DNA from: Gemmatimonadota bacterium
Lineage (GTDB): Bacteria; JAAXHH01
Length of the DNA: 64,000 nt
Direction: 5' to 3'
Assembly: GCA_026702745.1 (NCBI GenBank)
Contig: JAPPBT010000025.1
Coordinates: 62,001-126,000 of the forward strand
Shown here: positions 1 to 8,480 of the stretch, one piece after another
How positions within the stretch are numbered: position 1 is the first letter of the stretch
How the letters are laid out: each line of letters begins with the position of its first letter
Position numbers and translations under genes: made by a program
Notes under the pieces: generated by a model
Seen by the model: the letters and a program-made list of their open reading frames with translations, nothing else
What the model was told of the DNA's origin: nothing
Database searches by the model: none

Positions 1-1
1 G

Positions 2-481
2 AATAAGGAAGGCGCTAAGAAGAAAAAGCCTCGCAACCAGGTTTTCATCGACATGACGCCCATGGTGGACATCGCATTCCTCCTGCTCATCTTCTTCATG
101 GTCACCACGGTTTTCAGGGCGCCGCAGACCATGGAGCTCAACATTCCGCCCGACAAGGACGACAAGGTCGAGATCGCGGAATCGAACGTGCTGCTGATTT
201 ACATGCTGGACGACGATCGCATGTTCTGGCAGATCGGCCGGGACATGACGCCGGAGGAGTTGACGCTGGATGACGTCCAGGAATTCATCAAGGAGAAGGA
301 AGTGGAGAACGCCGATCTGCACGACGGCGAATCCAAGCTGGTGACCCTGGTGATGATCCAGCGCACGAGTCCCTACGAACAGATGGTCAACGTCATGGAC
401 GAACTTCAGTTGGGCGCCATCGACCGGTTCAGCATCACGGTCCTGGAGCAGGATAAGTTCGAGGAGGTGTTTGGCTCATGA
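2..481 (+). CDS. exbD: ExbD/TolR biopolymer transport protein (5' end outside window)
   Basis: The reading frame is open from the left edge, so the true start lies outside the window; 159 residues are visible. A basic N-terminal stretch precedes one membrane helix. That helix carries the ExbD signature PMVDIAFLLLIFF, whose Asp is the proton-translocating residue of the family. The rest is the periplasmic domain. With ExbB it would use the proton motive force to energise TonB in the inner membrane. The stop overlaps the tonB start (ATGA), so the two are translationally coupled and an exbB gene is expected just upstream. The family call is firm; only the N-terminus is missing. Confidence 0.92.
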   Translation, partial: NKEGAKKKKPRNQVFIDMTPMVDIAFLLLIFFMVTTVFRAPQTMELNIPPDKDDKVEIAESNVLLIYMLDDDRMFWQIGRDMTPEELTLDDVQEFIKEKEVENADLHDGESKLVTLVMIQRTSPYEQMVNVMDELQLGAIDRFSITVLEQDKFEEVFGS

Positions 482-1218
482 TGGGTTCGCTGCTCAGCAT
501 CGAACATTTTCCCCTGAAGAAAGAATCCCCCATGAAGTTCTTCTACCAGCGGAACGCGAAGCGGGGCATTGTGGCGGCCGTGATCATCCACGCGCTGGCC
601 CTGGGGACCTACTGGGGCGTCTGGTGGTACCAGGAGCAGAGCCGGGTCTACGCGACGCGGATCCTGGATTACGCCGACCTGGGGCCGCCCCCGGCGCTGA
701 CCGACGCGCCGGAAATGCTGGAAGTACCGGTGGAAGCGCCTTCCAGGCCGGTGATCGGTATACCCGAGCCCGTGGATGACGCCGAGGTGTCCGCCGAGAT
801 GACGATCGCCACCCAGACCGAGATGAGCCAGCAGATCGCCCCGGTGATCCAGGACATCGAGGAGGAGAACATCATCATCGAGGCGCCGGAGGAGGAGAAC
901 ATCGTCATCGAGGATGAGGCTCTGCCTCCGCCCGATGCGTTTACGCCCCACGAGACGCCTCCGGCACCGGTATACCAGGTTCAGCCCGAGTATCCTGAAC
1001 TGGCCCGCAAGGCGGGGATCGAGGGAAGAGTCTATATCAAGATCCTGGTCGACAAGGAAGGCAAGGTCCGTGACGCATTGTTGGTGCGGGGCATCGGCGC
1101 GGGTCTAGATGAATCGGCACTCGAGGCCGTGCGGCAGTGGGTGTATACCCCGGCCATTCAGAACAACCGGCCGGTGGCCGTATGGGTAGCGCAGCCGGTC
1201 GATTTCAAGCTCCGCTGA
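478..1218 (+). CDS. tonB: TonB family energy transducer
   Basis: TonB couples the ExbB/ExbD motor to outer-membrane receptors. The 246 residues show a single N-terminal membrane helix (about residues 29-47), then an acidic and proline-rich periplasmic stretch with two near-identical EEENI(I/V)IE blocks. The C-terminal TonB domain covers about 160-246 and includes YPELARKAGIEGRV and the ...VRQWVYTPAIQNN motif. The ATG at 478 overlaps the exbD stop and has GAGGAGG ten bases upstream. A second ATG at 532 (MKFFYQ) would shorten it by 18 residues but has a weaker ribosome site. A stem-loop follows the gene. Confidence 0.92.
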   Translation: MMGSLLSIEHFPLKKESPMKFFYQRNAKRGIVAAVIIHALALGTYWGVWWYQEQSRVYATRILDYADLGPPPALTDAPEMLEVPVEAPSRPVIGIPEPVDDAEVSAEMTIATQTEMSQQIAPVIQDIEEENIIIEAPEEENIVIEDEALPPPDAFTPHETPPAPVYQVQPEYPELARKAGIEGRVYIKILVDKEGKVRDALLVRGIGAGLDESALEAVRQWVYTPAIQNNRPVAVWVAQPVDFKLR

Positions 1219-1258
1219 TCTCGCGATGCCGCGGTACAGAACTGTTGAACGTTAGCTG

Positions 1259-1287
1259 CAGAGGGCGGGTTTCTGACCCGCCCTCTG
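1259..1287 (+). terminator. stem-loop after tonB
   Basis: An 11 bp perfect inverted repeat (CAGAGGGCGGG ... CCCGCCCTCTG) with a 7-base loop lies 40 bases after the tonB stop. It is followed by a TG-rich tract rather than a run of T, so it may be a weak intrinsic terminator or an mRNA 3'-end stabiliser separating the Ton operon from hppA. Confidence 0.55.
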
Positions 1288-1337
1288 TGTGTGTAGTCAT
1301 CAGGGCAGACAGGTTTCAAGGGAGAAGGTAAAGGGAC

Positions 1338-3500
1338 ATGATCGAGAACGAGTTGATGTACGGTGTGATCGTCGCGGGCCTGCTGGGAATGATCTACGCT
1401 GTCTGGAGGGCGGCCTGGATCAACGGGCAGGATGAGGGGACGGACAGGATGAAAGCCATCGGCGCCAGCATTTCCGAAGGCGCCATGGCCTTCCTCAAGG
1501 CGGAGTACCGGGTCCTGGCTATCTTCGTCGTGGTCGTGGCCGTGTTGCTGGCCGTGGCGAACATGGGCAAGGTCGAGTCCAGCGCCCTCATCGCCCTGTC
1601 CTTCGTCACCGGCGCCCTGGCTTCCGGTCTGGCCGGATTCCTGGGCATGCGCGTGGCCGTACGGGCCAATACGCGGACGACCCACGCGGCGCGGTCCGGA
1701 CTGGCCCAGGCGCTGCACGTGGCCTTTGCCGGCGGGTCGGTCATGGGTCTGAACGTGGTGGGTCTGGGTGTCCTGGGACTCGGCGGCCTGTTCATCCTCT
1801 ACACGGGGCTTTTCGGAATCGACGAGTCGGGTATCGGCCGCGTGCTGAACGTCATCTCCGGCTTCTCACTGGGCGCTTCGTCCATCGCCCTTTTCGCCCG
1901 CGTGGGCGGGGGCATCTACACCAAGGCGGCCGACGTGGGCGCCGACCTGGTGGGCAAGGTGGAGGCCGGCATTCCCGAGGACCATCCCCTTAATCCTGCC
2001 TCCATCGCCGATAACGTGGGCGACAACGTGGGCGACGTGGCGGGTATGGGCGCCGACCTCTTCGAGTCCTACGTGGGCTCCATCCTCGGTTCCATGGTGC
2101 TGGGCGCCGGCATTCTCGTGGCGGGCGTCTACGATCCGGTCTTCATTACCCTGCCCCTCATCATCGCGGGCGCGGGCATCATCATCTCGATTCTCGGCAC
2201 CTTCATGGTCTCGGTCAAGGAGGGCGGCAATCCCCAGTCCGGCCTGAACAAGGGCGAATTCGGCTCATCGGCCATCATGGTCGCCGTCATGTACCTGCTC
2301 ATCGACTACCTCCTGCCCGGCGACTTCACCCTGGGCGGCGAGACCTACACCAGCCTGGGCGTTTTCATCGCGGCTACCATCGGCCTGCTGGCCGGTCTCG
2401 GCATCGGCCTTATTACCGAACACTACACGGGCACCCATACGGGTCCGGTCACGTCCATATCGCGGCAGTCCGTGACGGGCACCGCGACCAACATCATCGC
2501 CGGCCTGGGCATCGGCATGCGGTCCACGGCCATCCCCATCCTGATCATCGCCGCCGGCATCATAGGCGCCTACTACTTTGCCGGGCTCTACGGGATCGCC
2601 ATGGCGGCCCTGGGCATGCTGTCCAACACGGGCATCCAGCTGGCGGTGGACGCCTACGGCCCCATTTCCGACAACGCGGGCGGCGTGGCCGAGATGGCGG
2701 AGCTGCCCCCCGAGGTCCGGCAGCGGACCGACAAGCTCGACGCGGTGGGCAACACGACTGCGGCCATCGGCAAGGGATTCGCCATCGGCTCCGCGGCCCT
2801 GACCGCGCTGGCGCTCTTCGCGGCCTACATGGTGCAGGTGGGCATTTCGAGCATCGACATCGCCAATCCCCGCGTCATGGCGGGGCTCTTCGTAGGAGGC
2901 ATGCTGCCCTTCCTCTTCTCCGCCCTCGCCATGAACGCCGTGGGCCAGGCGGCCATGGCCATGATCGAGGAGGTCCGGCGCCAGTTTAACGCCATCCCGG
3001 AACTCAAGAACGCGCTGTCGGTGATGAAGAAGAACGACGGGGTGGACGAAGGGGACTGGTCCCAGGAGGACCGGGAAGTCTTCGAGGCGGCGAGCGGCAA
3101 GCCGGAGTACGCCCGGTGTGTCGAGATCTCCACCAAGGCGGCCATCCGCCGCATGGTCCTTCCCGGCCTGCTGGCCGTATTGACACCCGTCGTCGTGGGA
3201 TTCGTCTTCGGCCCGGAGACCCTGGGCGGCCTGCTGGCCGGCGTCACCGTGTGCGGCGTGCTGATGGCGATCTTCCAGGCCAACGCGGGCGGCGCGTGGG
3301 ACAACGCCAAGAAGATGATCGAAGAGGGACTGACCATCGACGGTGTGCGTTACGAGAAGGGATCGGAGGCCCACAAGGCCGCCGTCGTGGGAGACACGGT
3401 CGGCGATCCATTCAAGGACACGTCCGGCCCGTCGCTGAACATCCTGATCAAGCTGATGTCGGTGGTTTCCCTGGTCATCGCCCCGCTCATCGCGCTGTAG
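1338..3500 (+). CDS. hppA: membrane-bound proton/sodium-translocating pyrophosphatase
   Basis: Hydrolyses pyrophosphate to pump H+ or Na+ across the cytoplasmic membrane. At 720 residues it has the full family length and about 16 membrane helices. The substrate-binding motif [11 protein letters not shown] (about residue 196) is intact, as are the Asp-rich [18 protein letters not shown] and the C-terminal [15 protein letters not shown]. The K+-dependence position reads [10 protein letters not shown]: Ala rather than Lys is typical of K+-stimulated enzymes. I cannot decide between H+ and Na+ specificity by eye. A good ribosome site (GGGAGAAGG) precedes the ATG. The gene appears to stand alone. 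Confidence 0.96.
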   Translation: MIENELMYGVIVAGLLGMIYAVWRAAWINGQDEGTDRMKAIGASISEGAMAFLKAEYRVLAIFVVVVAVLLAVANMGKVESSALIALSFVTGALASGLAGFLGMRVAVRANTRTTHAARSGLAQALHVAFAGGSVMGLNVVGLGVLGLGGLFILYTGLFGIDESGIGRVLNVISGFSLGASSIALFARVGGGIYTKAADVGADLVGKVEAGIPEDHPLNPASIADNVGDNVGDVAGMGADLFESYVGSILGSMVLGAGILVAGVYDPVFITLPLIIAGAGIIISILGTFMVSVKEGGNPQSGLNKGEFGSSAIMVAVMYLLIDYLLPGDFTLGGETYTSLGVFIAATIGLLAGLGIGLITEHYTGTHTGPVTSISRQSVTGTATNIIAGLGIGMRSTAIPILIIAAGIIGAYYFAGLYGIAMAALGMLSNTGIQLAVDAYGPISDNAGGVAEMAELPPEVRQRTDKLDAVGNTTAAIGKGFAIGSAALTALALFAAYMVQVGISSIDIANPRVMAGLFVGGMLPFLFSALAMNAVGQAAMAMIEEVRRQFNAIPELKNALSVMKKNDGVDEGDWSQEDREVFEAASGKPEYARCVEISTKAAIRRMVLPGLLAVLTPVVVGFVFGPETLGGLLAGVTVCGVLMAIFQANAGGAWDNAKKMIEEGLTIDGVRYEKGSEAHKAAVVGDTVGDPFKDTSGPSLNILIKLMSVVSLVIAPLIAL

Positions 3501-3546
3501 CCGCGTGATGGCGTTATCCTGTACCCGCGTGGCCCTTTAGCCGACT

Positions 3547-4323
3547 ATGACCGCTTTTCTCTCCTTCCTTGGCAGGCGCGTCCTCTGGGCGCTGACGAAT
3601 ATCGGCGACTTCGGCATGATGATGGTCGAAGTCGTCCGTAACCTTCCGAAGATCCGGACGTACTGGGGGTTGATGGTCCACCAGATGTTCGAGATCGGCA
3701 TCCACTCCATGCCGATCGTCCTGATCATTGCCTTCTTCGCCGGTCTGGTGACCGCGGTGCAGACCGGTTACCAGTTCCAGGGATACGTACCTGCCTACCT
3801 GGTGGGCAGCGTCGTCCTGTCATCGGTGGTGCTCGAACTCGCGCCGGTCCTGGGCGCCCTGGTGCTGTCGGGACGGGTGGGCGCCACCATCGCGGCGGAA
3901 CTCGGTACGATGCGGGTGACCGAGCAGATCGACGCCTACGAGGTGATGGCCATGAACCCCATCGTCTACCTGGCGATCCCCCGCATCATCGCGGGCATGT
4001 TCATGTTGCCGGTCCTCGTGGTCTTCGCCGACCTGATCGGCACGCTTTCCGGCATGGTCGCGGCCATCGACCGGATGGGGGTGAGCATCCCGGATTTCGA
4101 GCGGGGGATGCGGGAGTTCTTCCGGACCCAGGACGCCTTCTTCGGGCTGTCCAAGGCCTTCTGCTTCGGGATAACGATCACCACGGTCGCCTGCTACCAG
4201 GGTTTCAAGGTGAAACCGGGTTCGGGCGCCGAAGGCGTGGGCAAGGCGACCACCAACACCGTGGTGGTCTCGTGCATTCTGATCCTGTGCCTGGACTACC
4301 TGCTGGCCAGGACGATATTGTAA
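3547..4323 (+). CDS. mlaE: MlaE/YrbE-type ABC transporter permease
   Basis: Inner-membrane permease of MCE-type lipid transporters, which move phospholipids or other hydrophobic molecules across the envelope. At 258 residues it has typical family length. The diagnostic segment ELAPVLGALVLSGRVGATI followed by AAELGTMRVTEQIDA (about 96-130) is complete, and there are about five hydrophobic helices. It lies 14 bases before the MCE-domain gene, as in mla operons. The ATPase (MlaF), normally between or next to these genes, is absent here and must be supplied from elsewhere. Assignment is strong; the substrate is unknown. Confidence 0.93.
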   Translation: MTAFLSFLGRRVLWALTNIGDFGMMMVEVVRNLPKIRTYWGLMVHQMFEIGIHSMPIVLIIAFFAGLVTAVQTGYQFQGYVPAYLVGSVVLSSVVLELAPVLGALVLSGRVGATIAAELGTMRVTEQIDAYEVMAMNPIVYLAIPRIIAGMFMLPVLVVFADLIGTLSGMVAAIDRMGVSIPDFERGMREFFRTQDAFFGLSKAFCFGITITTVACYQGFKVKPGSGAEGVGKATTNTVVVSCILILCLDYLLARTIL

Positions 4324-4337
4324 ACCGGGGGTGTGAC

Positions 4338-5267
4338 GTGACGTACACAAAAAACAGCCTGCTGCCCGACGAGGCGAAACTGGGCATGGTCTTCCTCCTG
4401 GCGATCATCATTTTCGTCTGGGGTCTGTTCTATCTGAAAGAGTGGCGGGTAACGGGGGATACCTACCTCGTCGACGTGCGCCTGAGCAGCGCCGTCGGGG
4501 TCAAGTCCTCCGACCCGATCCTCGTAGGCGGCGTGCGTATCGGCAAGGTGGAGGCCGTGACGCTCGACGACATGTCGCCCATTATCACCCTGCGTGTCGA
4601 CGAGCCCTACGAAATCCCCGAGGACTCACAGGTAGAGGTGATCTCGCGCAGCGTCATGGGCGAGAAATCCATCAACATCCGCAAGGGGGTCAGCGCGGTG
4701 ATGGTGCCGCCGGGCGGCACGATCGAGGGAACGGCCGCACCGGGGATTTCCGACATGTTTACGCAGGTCGATTCCGTCACTGTAAACATGCGCAACCTGC
4801 TCAAGAACGCCAACATCCTCCTGGACCCCGAGCGTGAAAAGTCAATCAAGAGCAGTATCTCCGGCGTGCATGACCTGACCATCGAACTGCGGGAGACCCT
4901 GAAACGGGAGAGCGGCCAGATCAACCGGGTCATGGCGAATATGGACTCGCTGGTGACCAACGTGAGGGACCTGAGCGAGACCGAGCGGTCCAAGGTATCC
5001 AGCACGCTGGACAATCTGGAAGACACTTCGGGTCGGCTGAGTTCCATGATGGACGAACTGCAAAGCACGACCACGGCGCTCGGTAATATCCTCACGCGGA
5101 TCGACCGGGGCGAAGGCACGATAGGGAAACTGCTTCAGGATGAAAGGCTGTATGAAGACGCGGTCCGCGTGGCCGGAAAAATGGACCGGCTGGTGACCAG
5201 TCTCGATGAACTCGTCGTTGATCTCAAATCCAATCCCGGCCGGTACGTGACTGTCGAGATATTCTGA
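4338..5267 (+). CDS. mlaD: MCE-domain protein MlaD-like
   Basis: Substrate-binding subunit anchored in the inner membrane and facing the periplasm. The GTG at 4338 is chosen because it follows a G-rich ribosome site and gives the normal MlaD start (TYTKNSLLPDEAKLG). The longer frame back to 4272 would run through the mlaE coding region. Residues 16-36 form the membrane anchor. An MCE domain follows at about 45-125 (AVGVKSSDPILVGGVRIGKV, then EVISRSVMGEKSI). The remaining 180 residues are helical, probably coiled-coil, as in MCE proteins that form a hydrophobic channel. The stop overlaps the next start (TGATG). Confidence 0.9.
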   Translation: MTYTKNSLLPDEAKLGMVFLLAIIIFVWGLFYLKEWRVTGDTYLVDVRLSSAVGVKSSDPILVGGVRIGKVEAVTLDDMSPIITLRVDEPYEIPEDSQVEVISRSVMGEKSINIRKGVSAVMVPPGGTIEGTAAPGISDMFTQVDSVTVNMRNLLKNANILLDPEREKSIKSSISGVHDLTIELRETLKRESGQINRVMANMDSLVTNVRDLSETERSKVSSTLDNLEDTSGRLSSMMDELQSTTTALGNILTRIDRGEGTIGKLLQDERLYEDAVRVAGKMDRLVTSLDELVVDLKSNPGRYVTVEIF

Positions 5268-5923
5268 TGTCTGAAAACAGGAGCAACAACCCCATGCCCA
5301 ACGTACTTTCGGAAGCGCTGGACGGCTACCTGACGGAGTTGATGCCCGACAGGGACGAGGTGCTGGCCGAGATGGAAGAGAAGGCGCAGGCGGAGCGGAT
5401 CCCCATCGTCGGCCCGCTGGTCGGCCGCGTGCTGCACCAGATGGCCGTGCTGAGCGGCGCCAAACGCGTTTTCGAGATGGGCTCGGCCATCGGCTATTCG
5501 ACCATCTGGCTCGCCCGGGCGGTGGGGCCGGAAGGCCGGGTCTACTACACCGACGGCAGCGAGCAGAACGCCGCGCAGGCCCGGAAGTTCATCGAGCGCG
5601 CCGGCGTGGCGGACCGCGTCGTGATCCAGGTGGGCGACGCGTTGGAACTGCTCGAGCAGACCGAGGGCAGCTTCGACCTGATCTTCAACGACGTGGACAA
5701 GCACGACTATCCCCGCGTGTTTGACCTGGCGCTGCCGCGCGTCCGGCCGGGCGGCCTGCTGATCACCGACAACGTGCTCTGGAGCGGCCGCGTGACCGAA
5801 CCGTCCGACGACCGCTGGACCTCGGCCATCCAGGAATACAACCGGAAGGCCTACGGCACCGGCGAGGTCTGGACGACGATCATCCCCTTAAGGGACGGCG
5901 TGGCCGTAAGCCTGAAGAGGTAG
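5267..5923 (+). CDS. SAM-dependent O-methyltransferase (caffeoyl-CoA OMT-like)
   Basis: Class I methyltransferase of the O-methyltransferase family 3 type, 218 residues, the usual length. Motif I reads VFEMGSAIGYSTIWLARAVG (about residue 65). The metal/substrate region DLIFNDVDKHDYPRVF and the later GGLLITDNVLWSGRV match the divalent-metal-dependent catechol/caffeoyl-CoA group. The natural substrate cannot be read from sequence. The ATG overlaps the mlaD stop; an alternative ATG at 5294 (MPNVLSEAL) would drop nine residues. Translational coupling with the Mla-like genes may be coincidental. Confidence 0.88.
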   Translation: MSENRSNNPMPNVLSEALDGYLTELMPDRDEVLAEMEEKAQAERIPIVGPLVGRVLHQMAVLSGAKRVFEMGSAIGYSTIWLARAVGPEGRVYYTDGSEQNAAQARKFIERAGVADRVVIQVGDALELLEQTEGSFDLIFNDVDKHDYPRVFDLALPRVRPGGLLITDNVLWSGRVTEPSDDRWTSAIQEYNRKAYGTGEVWTTIIPLRDGVAVSLKR

Positions 5924-5931
5924 GATCCGCC

Positions 5932-6915
5932 GTGCGGATATCCGAAAGGCCGCCTGGGCCGCCTGGGCCGCCAGAACTGGACATCATCTCGATCGGCGAA
6001 TGCATGATCGAGATGTTCTGCGAAGGTCCCCTCGCCACGACCGACACCTATACCCGCACCTTCGCCGGCGACACGATGAACATGCTCGTAGCGGCCTCCC
6101 GCCTCGGCGCAAAGACCGGGTACGTCACCCACGTGGGCAACGATCCTTTCCAGGACTTCCTGACCGAAGCGTGGCGGTCTGAGGGCATCGACCTGCGTTG
6201 CGCCACGCCCCTCGACCGGCCCAACGGCCTCTACTTCATCTCCATTCTTCCCGGCGGCGAACGGGAGTTCACCTACTACCGTGCGGGCAGCGCCGCGAGC
6301 TTCCTCGAGCCGGCCGACATCGACCCGGACTACATCGGCAGCGCGAAGGTCGTCTATGCCAGCGGCATCACCCAGGCCATTTCGCAGAGCAGCCGGGCGG
6401 CCGTGCTGGAGGCCTTCCGGATCGCGCGCGAGCACAACGTCACGACCGCATTCGATACCAACCTGAGACTCGGCCTGTGGTCCCTGGAGGAAGCCCGGGA
6501 CGCCCTGGACGAGATCATCCCCCACGTGGACATCCTCCTGCCCAGCGCGCCTGAGGAGAGCGCGTCGCTCTTCGGAACAGAGGACGCCCGCGCGGTGATC
6601 GAATGGGCCCGTGAGCGGGGCGTGGCCATGGTCGCGGTGAAGTGCGGCGCGGAAGGCGCCTTGCTGGGTCTGGACGACGGAATCCACGAAATCCCGGCCT
6701 ACGTCCCTGAGCGCGTGTCCGACACCTCGGGGGCCGGGGACGTGTTCAACGGCGGCCTGCTCTACGGAATGACCCACGGTATGGACGCCGTCGAATCCGC
6801 CCGGCTGGGTGTCGTCATGGCGGGTCTCAAAGTCCGCGGCCGTGGGGCGACCTACTCGATTCCGACACGGGAAGAGGCTTTCGGCGTGTATGAGGGGTTA
6901 AGTGAGGCTACGTGA
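5932..6915 (+). CDS. PfkB-family sugar kinase (2-keto-3-deoxygluconate kinase-like)
   Basis: Ribokinase/PfkB kinase, 327 residues, starting at GTG. After a short GPPGPPGPP-rich N-terminus the family fold begins with DIISIGECMIEMF. A substrate segment contains FAGDTMNMLVAASRLG. The C-terminal signature DTSGAGDVFNGGLLYG carries the catalytic Asp and anion hole. The combination resembles KdgK, which phosphorylates 2-keto-3-deoxygluconate in uronate breakdown, but other sugars are possible. The GPP-repeat N-terminus is unusual and is probably encoded by a local repeat expansion (CCGCCTGGG units at 5950-5972). A second tandem repeat overlaps the stop codon. Confidence 0.85.
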   Translation: MRISERPPGPPGPPELDIISIGECMIEMFCEGPLATTDTYTRTFAGDTMNMLVAASRLGAKTGYVTHVGNDPFQDFLTEAWRSEGIDLRCATPLDRPNGLYFISILPGGEREFTYYRAGSAASFLEPADIDPDYIGSAKVVYASGITQAISQSSRAAVLEAFRIAREHNVTTAFDTNLRLGLWSLEEARDALDEIIPHVDILLPSAPEESASLFGTEDARAVIEWARERGVAMVAVKCGAEGALLGLDDGIHEIPAYVPERVSDTSGAGDVFNGGLLYGMTHGMDAVESARLGVVMAGLKVRGRGATYSIPTREEAFGVYEGLSEAT

Positions 6916-6953
6916 GGGAACGTGAGGCTACGTGAGGGAACGCGAGGCTACGT
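6902..6953. repeat. 20 bp tandem repeat overlapping the kinase stop
   Basis: The unit GTGAGGCTACGTGAGGGAAC occurs twice in tandem (6902-6921, 6922-6941), followed by a partial third copy to 6953. It overlaps the last codons of the sugar kinase and runs into the short gap before the acidic repeat gene. Confidence 0.9.
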
Positions 6954-6987
6954 CAGCTTATGCGCACGGCCAGGCAGGCTGGCGGAA

Positions 6988-7425
6988 TCACGTAGCTTCC
7001 AGTTCACCGTCCTCATCGGTCGCTTCGACGTCTGATGCGCTGCCCTCGTCGTCCACGGTGCTGCCCTCGTTGTCCGCGGCGCTGCCCTCTTTCACCGCGA
7101 CACCGTTTGATTCCTCGTCTACCGCGACGCCATTCGATTCCTCGTCTACCGCGACGCCGTTCGATTCCTCGTCTACCGCGACGCTGTCCGCTCCGTCGCC
7201 CGCTTCATCGTCCGCCTCATCGTCCGCCGGAACATCGTTCTCCCGCATCTCGTCGATGAGGTGGTTCACCTTCGCACGCAGGGCGTCGGCCTGCCGTCCC
7301 AGTTCGTCCATTTCTTCGAGCAATTTCTCGAATTCCGCGTCGTCCGCCGCGGAACCGTTTGCCCGCTTCGCGGAACCGTTTGCCCGCTTCGCGGAACCGT
7401 TCGCTCGCCTGTCTTTGTCTGCCAT
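6988..7425 (-). CDS. acidic repeat protein with central coiled coil, function unknown
   Basis: 145 residues in three parts: an N-terminal basic repeat (RANGSAK about three times, from a 21 bp DNA repeat), a central 35-residue heptad-like helix (EFEKLLEEMDELGRQADALR onward), and a very acidic C-terminus with VAVDEESNG repeated about three times from a 27 bp DNA repeat. The minus strand is chosen over the long opposite ORF because it has an ATG with GGAG six bases upstream and a TTGACA promoter further up. No membrane segment or signal peptide is visible. I do not recognise a family. A helical core with disordered charged arms suggests a scaffold or chaperone-like role, but this is a guess. Confidence 0.6.
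   Translation of the reverse strand: MADKDRRANGSAKRANGSAKRANGSAADDAEFEKLLEEMDELGRQADALRAKVNHLIDEMRENDVPADDEADDEAGDGADSVAVDEESNGVAVDEESNGVAVDEESNGVAVKEGSAADNEGSTVDDEGSASDVEATDEDGELEAT
7091..7190. repeat. 27 bp tandem repeat inside the acidic protein gene
   Basis: Three full and one partial copies of a 27 bp unit (7091-7117, 7118-7144, 7145-7171, 7172-7190) encode the nine-residue repeat VAVDEESNG. A separate 21 bp unit is repeated three times at 7349-7411 and encodes RANGSAK. Confidence 0.9.
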
Positions 7426-7487
7426 GTCATGCTCCAGTCAGGGCCGGGCCGGAGTACCTGGCGCCACGGCCGTGAGTCGACGTGGTA

Positions 7488-7516
7488 AAACTAAACGTAT
7501 GAGTACCTGTTGTCAA
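7488..7516 (-). promoter_or_regulatory. sigma70-type promoter for the acidic repeat gene
   Basis: On the minus strand TTGACA (7511-7516) is followed after 17 bases by TAGTTT (7488-7493). Transcription would start near 7481, about 55 bases before the ATG at 7425. The -35 is perfect; the -10 matches three of six. Confidence 0.45.
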
Positions 7517-7656
7517 TAGAAAGCGCTACGGCACGGGGCGGACCGGGCGAACCGGGCGGACCATGCGGCACGGGGCGGACCGGTATTCGCGGATTGACGG
7601 GAACCCCATGTGCTGTATATTGAAACTCGTCGATTCAAGCACCCGAAAACCCATGG

Positions 7657-8478
7657 ATGGATATGGCTACTCACCACAGTCCGGCGTCCGATTGGTACAA
7701 GACCGCCTTTCGTTACGACTACCTGCGGGTATATCCCCACCGGAACGACGAGGAGGCGCGGCGGCAGGTCGATTTCCTCGTGGATAAACTGGACGTGCCT
7801 CATACGTGCGAGGTGCTGGACCTGGGTTGCGGCGACGGGCGGCACAGCCTGGAGCTCACCCGGCGCGGCTTCAGGGTTACCGGGCTCGACCTGTCGGAAG
7901 AACTGCTGGAACGGGCGCGGCACCGTACGGCGGACGAGGGGCTGGACATCACGTTCATCCAGGGCGACATGCGCGACCCGCCCGCGGTCCGCGCATACGA
8001 TCTCGTGGTGAACTTTTTCACCAGTTTCGGCTATTTCCGAGAGGACAGCGAGAATGCCCGGGTCCTCGAAGCCATATCGCGGGCGCTGCGTCCCGGCGGA
8101 CGTTTCCTCATGGACTACCTGAACCGCGCATACGTGATCTCCACGCTCGTTCCGTCGGACCGTCGCACCGTGGAAGGCATGGAAGTCGAGCAGCGGCGCT
8201 GGATCACCGGAGACCCGTCAACGGCGGGCGGGCACGTGCGCATCAACAAACAGGTGCGGATCAGGGAAGACGGGGCGGAGAGAAGCTACGACGAGTCCGT
8301 CCGGATGTATACCCTGGATGAGCTCGAAGCCATGATGGACCGCGCCGGACTGATGGTCACGCATACCTACGGTGATTTCGACGGCCGACCGGTCACCGGC
8401 GACGCCCCCCGAAACATTCTGGTGGGCCGATCGAAATCGCCCACGGATGCCGCATCCCGCGACGAGAAACCGGCTTAG
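7657..8478 (+). CDS. class I SAM-dependent methyltransferase
   Basis: 273 residues with a Rossmann methyltransferase fold: motif I VLDLGCGDGRHSLELTRRGF (about residue 51), motif II VTGLDLSEELLERAR and motif IV DLVVNFFTSFGYF. It resembles small-molecule methyltransferases often annotated only as 'methyltransferase domain 25'. The substrate is unknown. The ATG at 7657 is used; an ATG two codons downstream is an alternative. It ends two bases before the SAM-hydrolase gene, so the two are probably co-transcribed, linking SAM use and SAM breakdown. Confidence 0.88.
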   Translation: MDMATHHSPASDWYKTAFRYDYLRVYPHRNDEEARRQVDFLVDKLDVPHTCEVLDLGCGDGRHSLELTRRGFRVTGLDLSEELLERARHRTADEGLDITFIQGDMRDPPAVRAYDLVVNFFTSFGYFREDSENARVLEAISRALRPGGRFLMDYLNRAYVISTLVPSDRRTVEGMEVEQRRWITGDPSTAGGHVRINKQVRIREDGAERSYDESVRMYTLDELEAMMDRAGLMVTHTYGDFDGRPVTGDAPRNILVGRSKSPTDAASRDEKPA

Positions 8479-8480
8479 CC

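Noticed and set aside
6932-7519. 195-codon plus-strand Ser/Thr/Pro-rich ORF opposite the acidic protein
   Set aside because: The minus strand has a ribosome site, promoter and a plausible coiled-coil core; the plus frame is translation of the same repeats.
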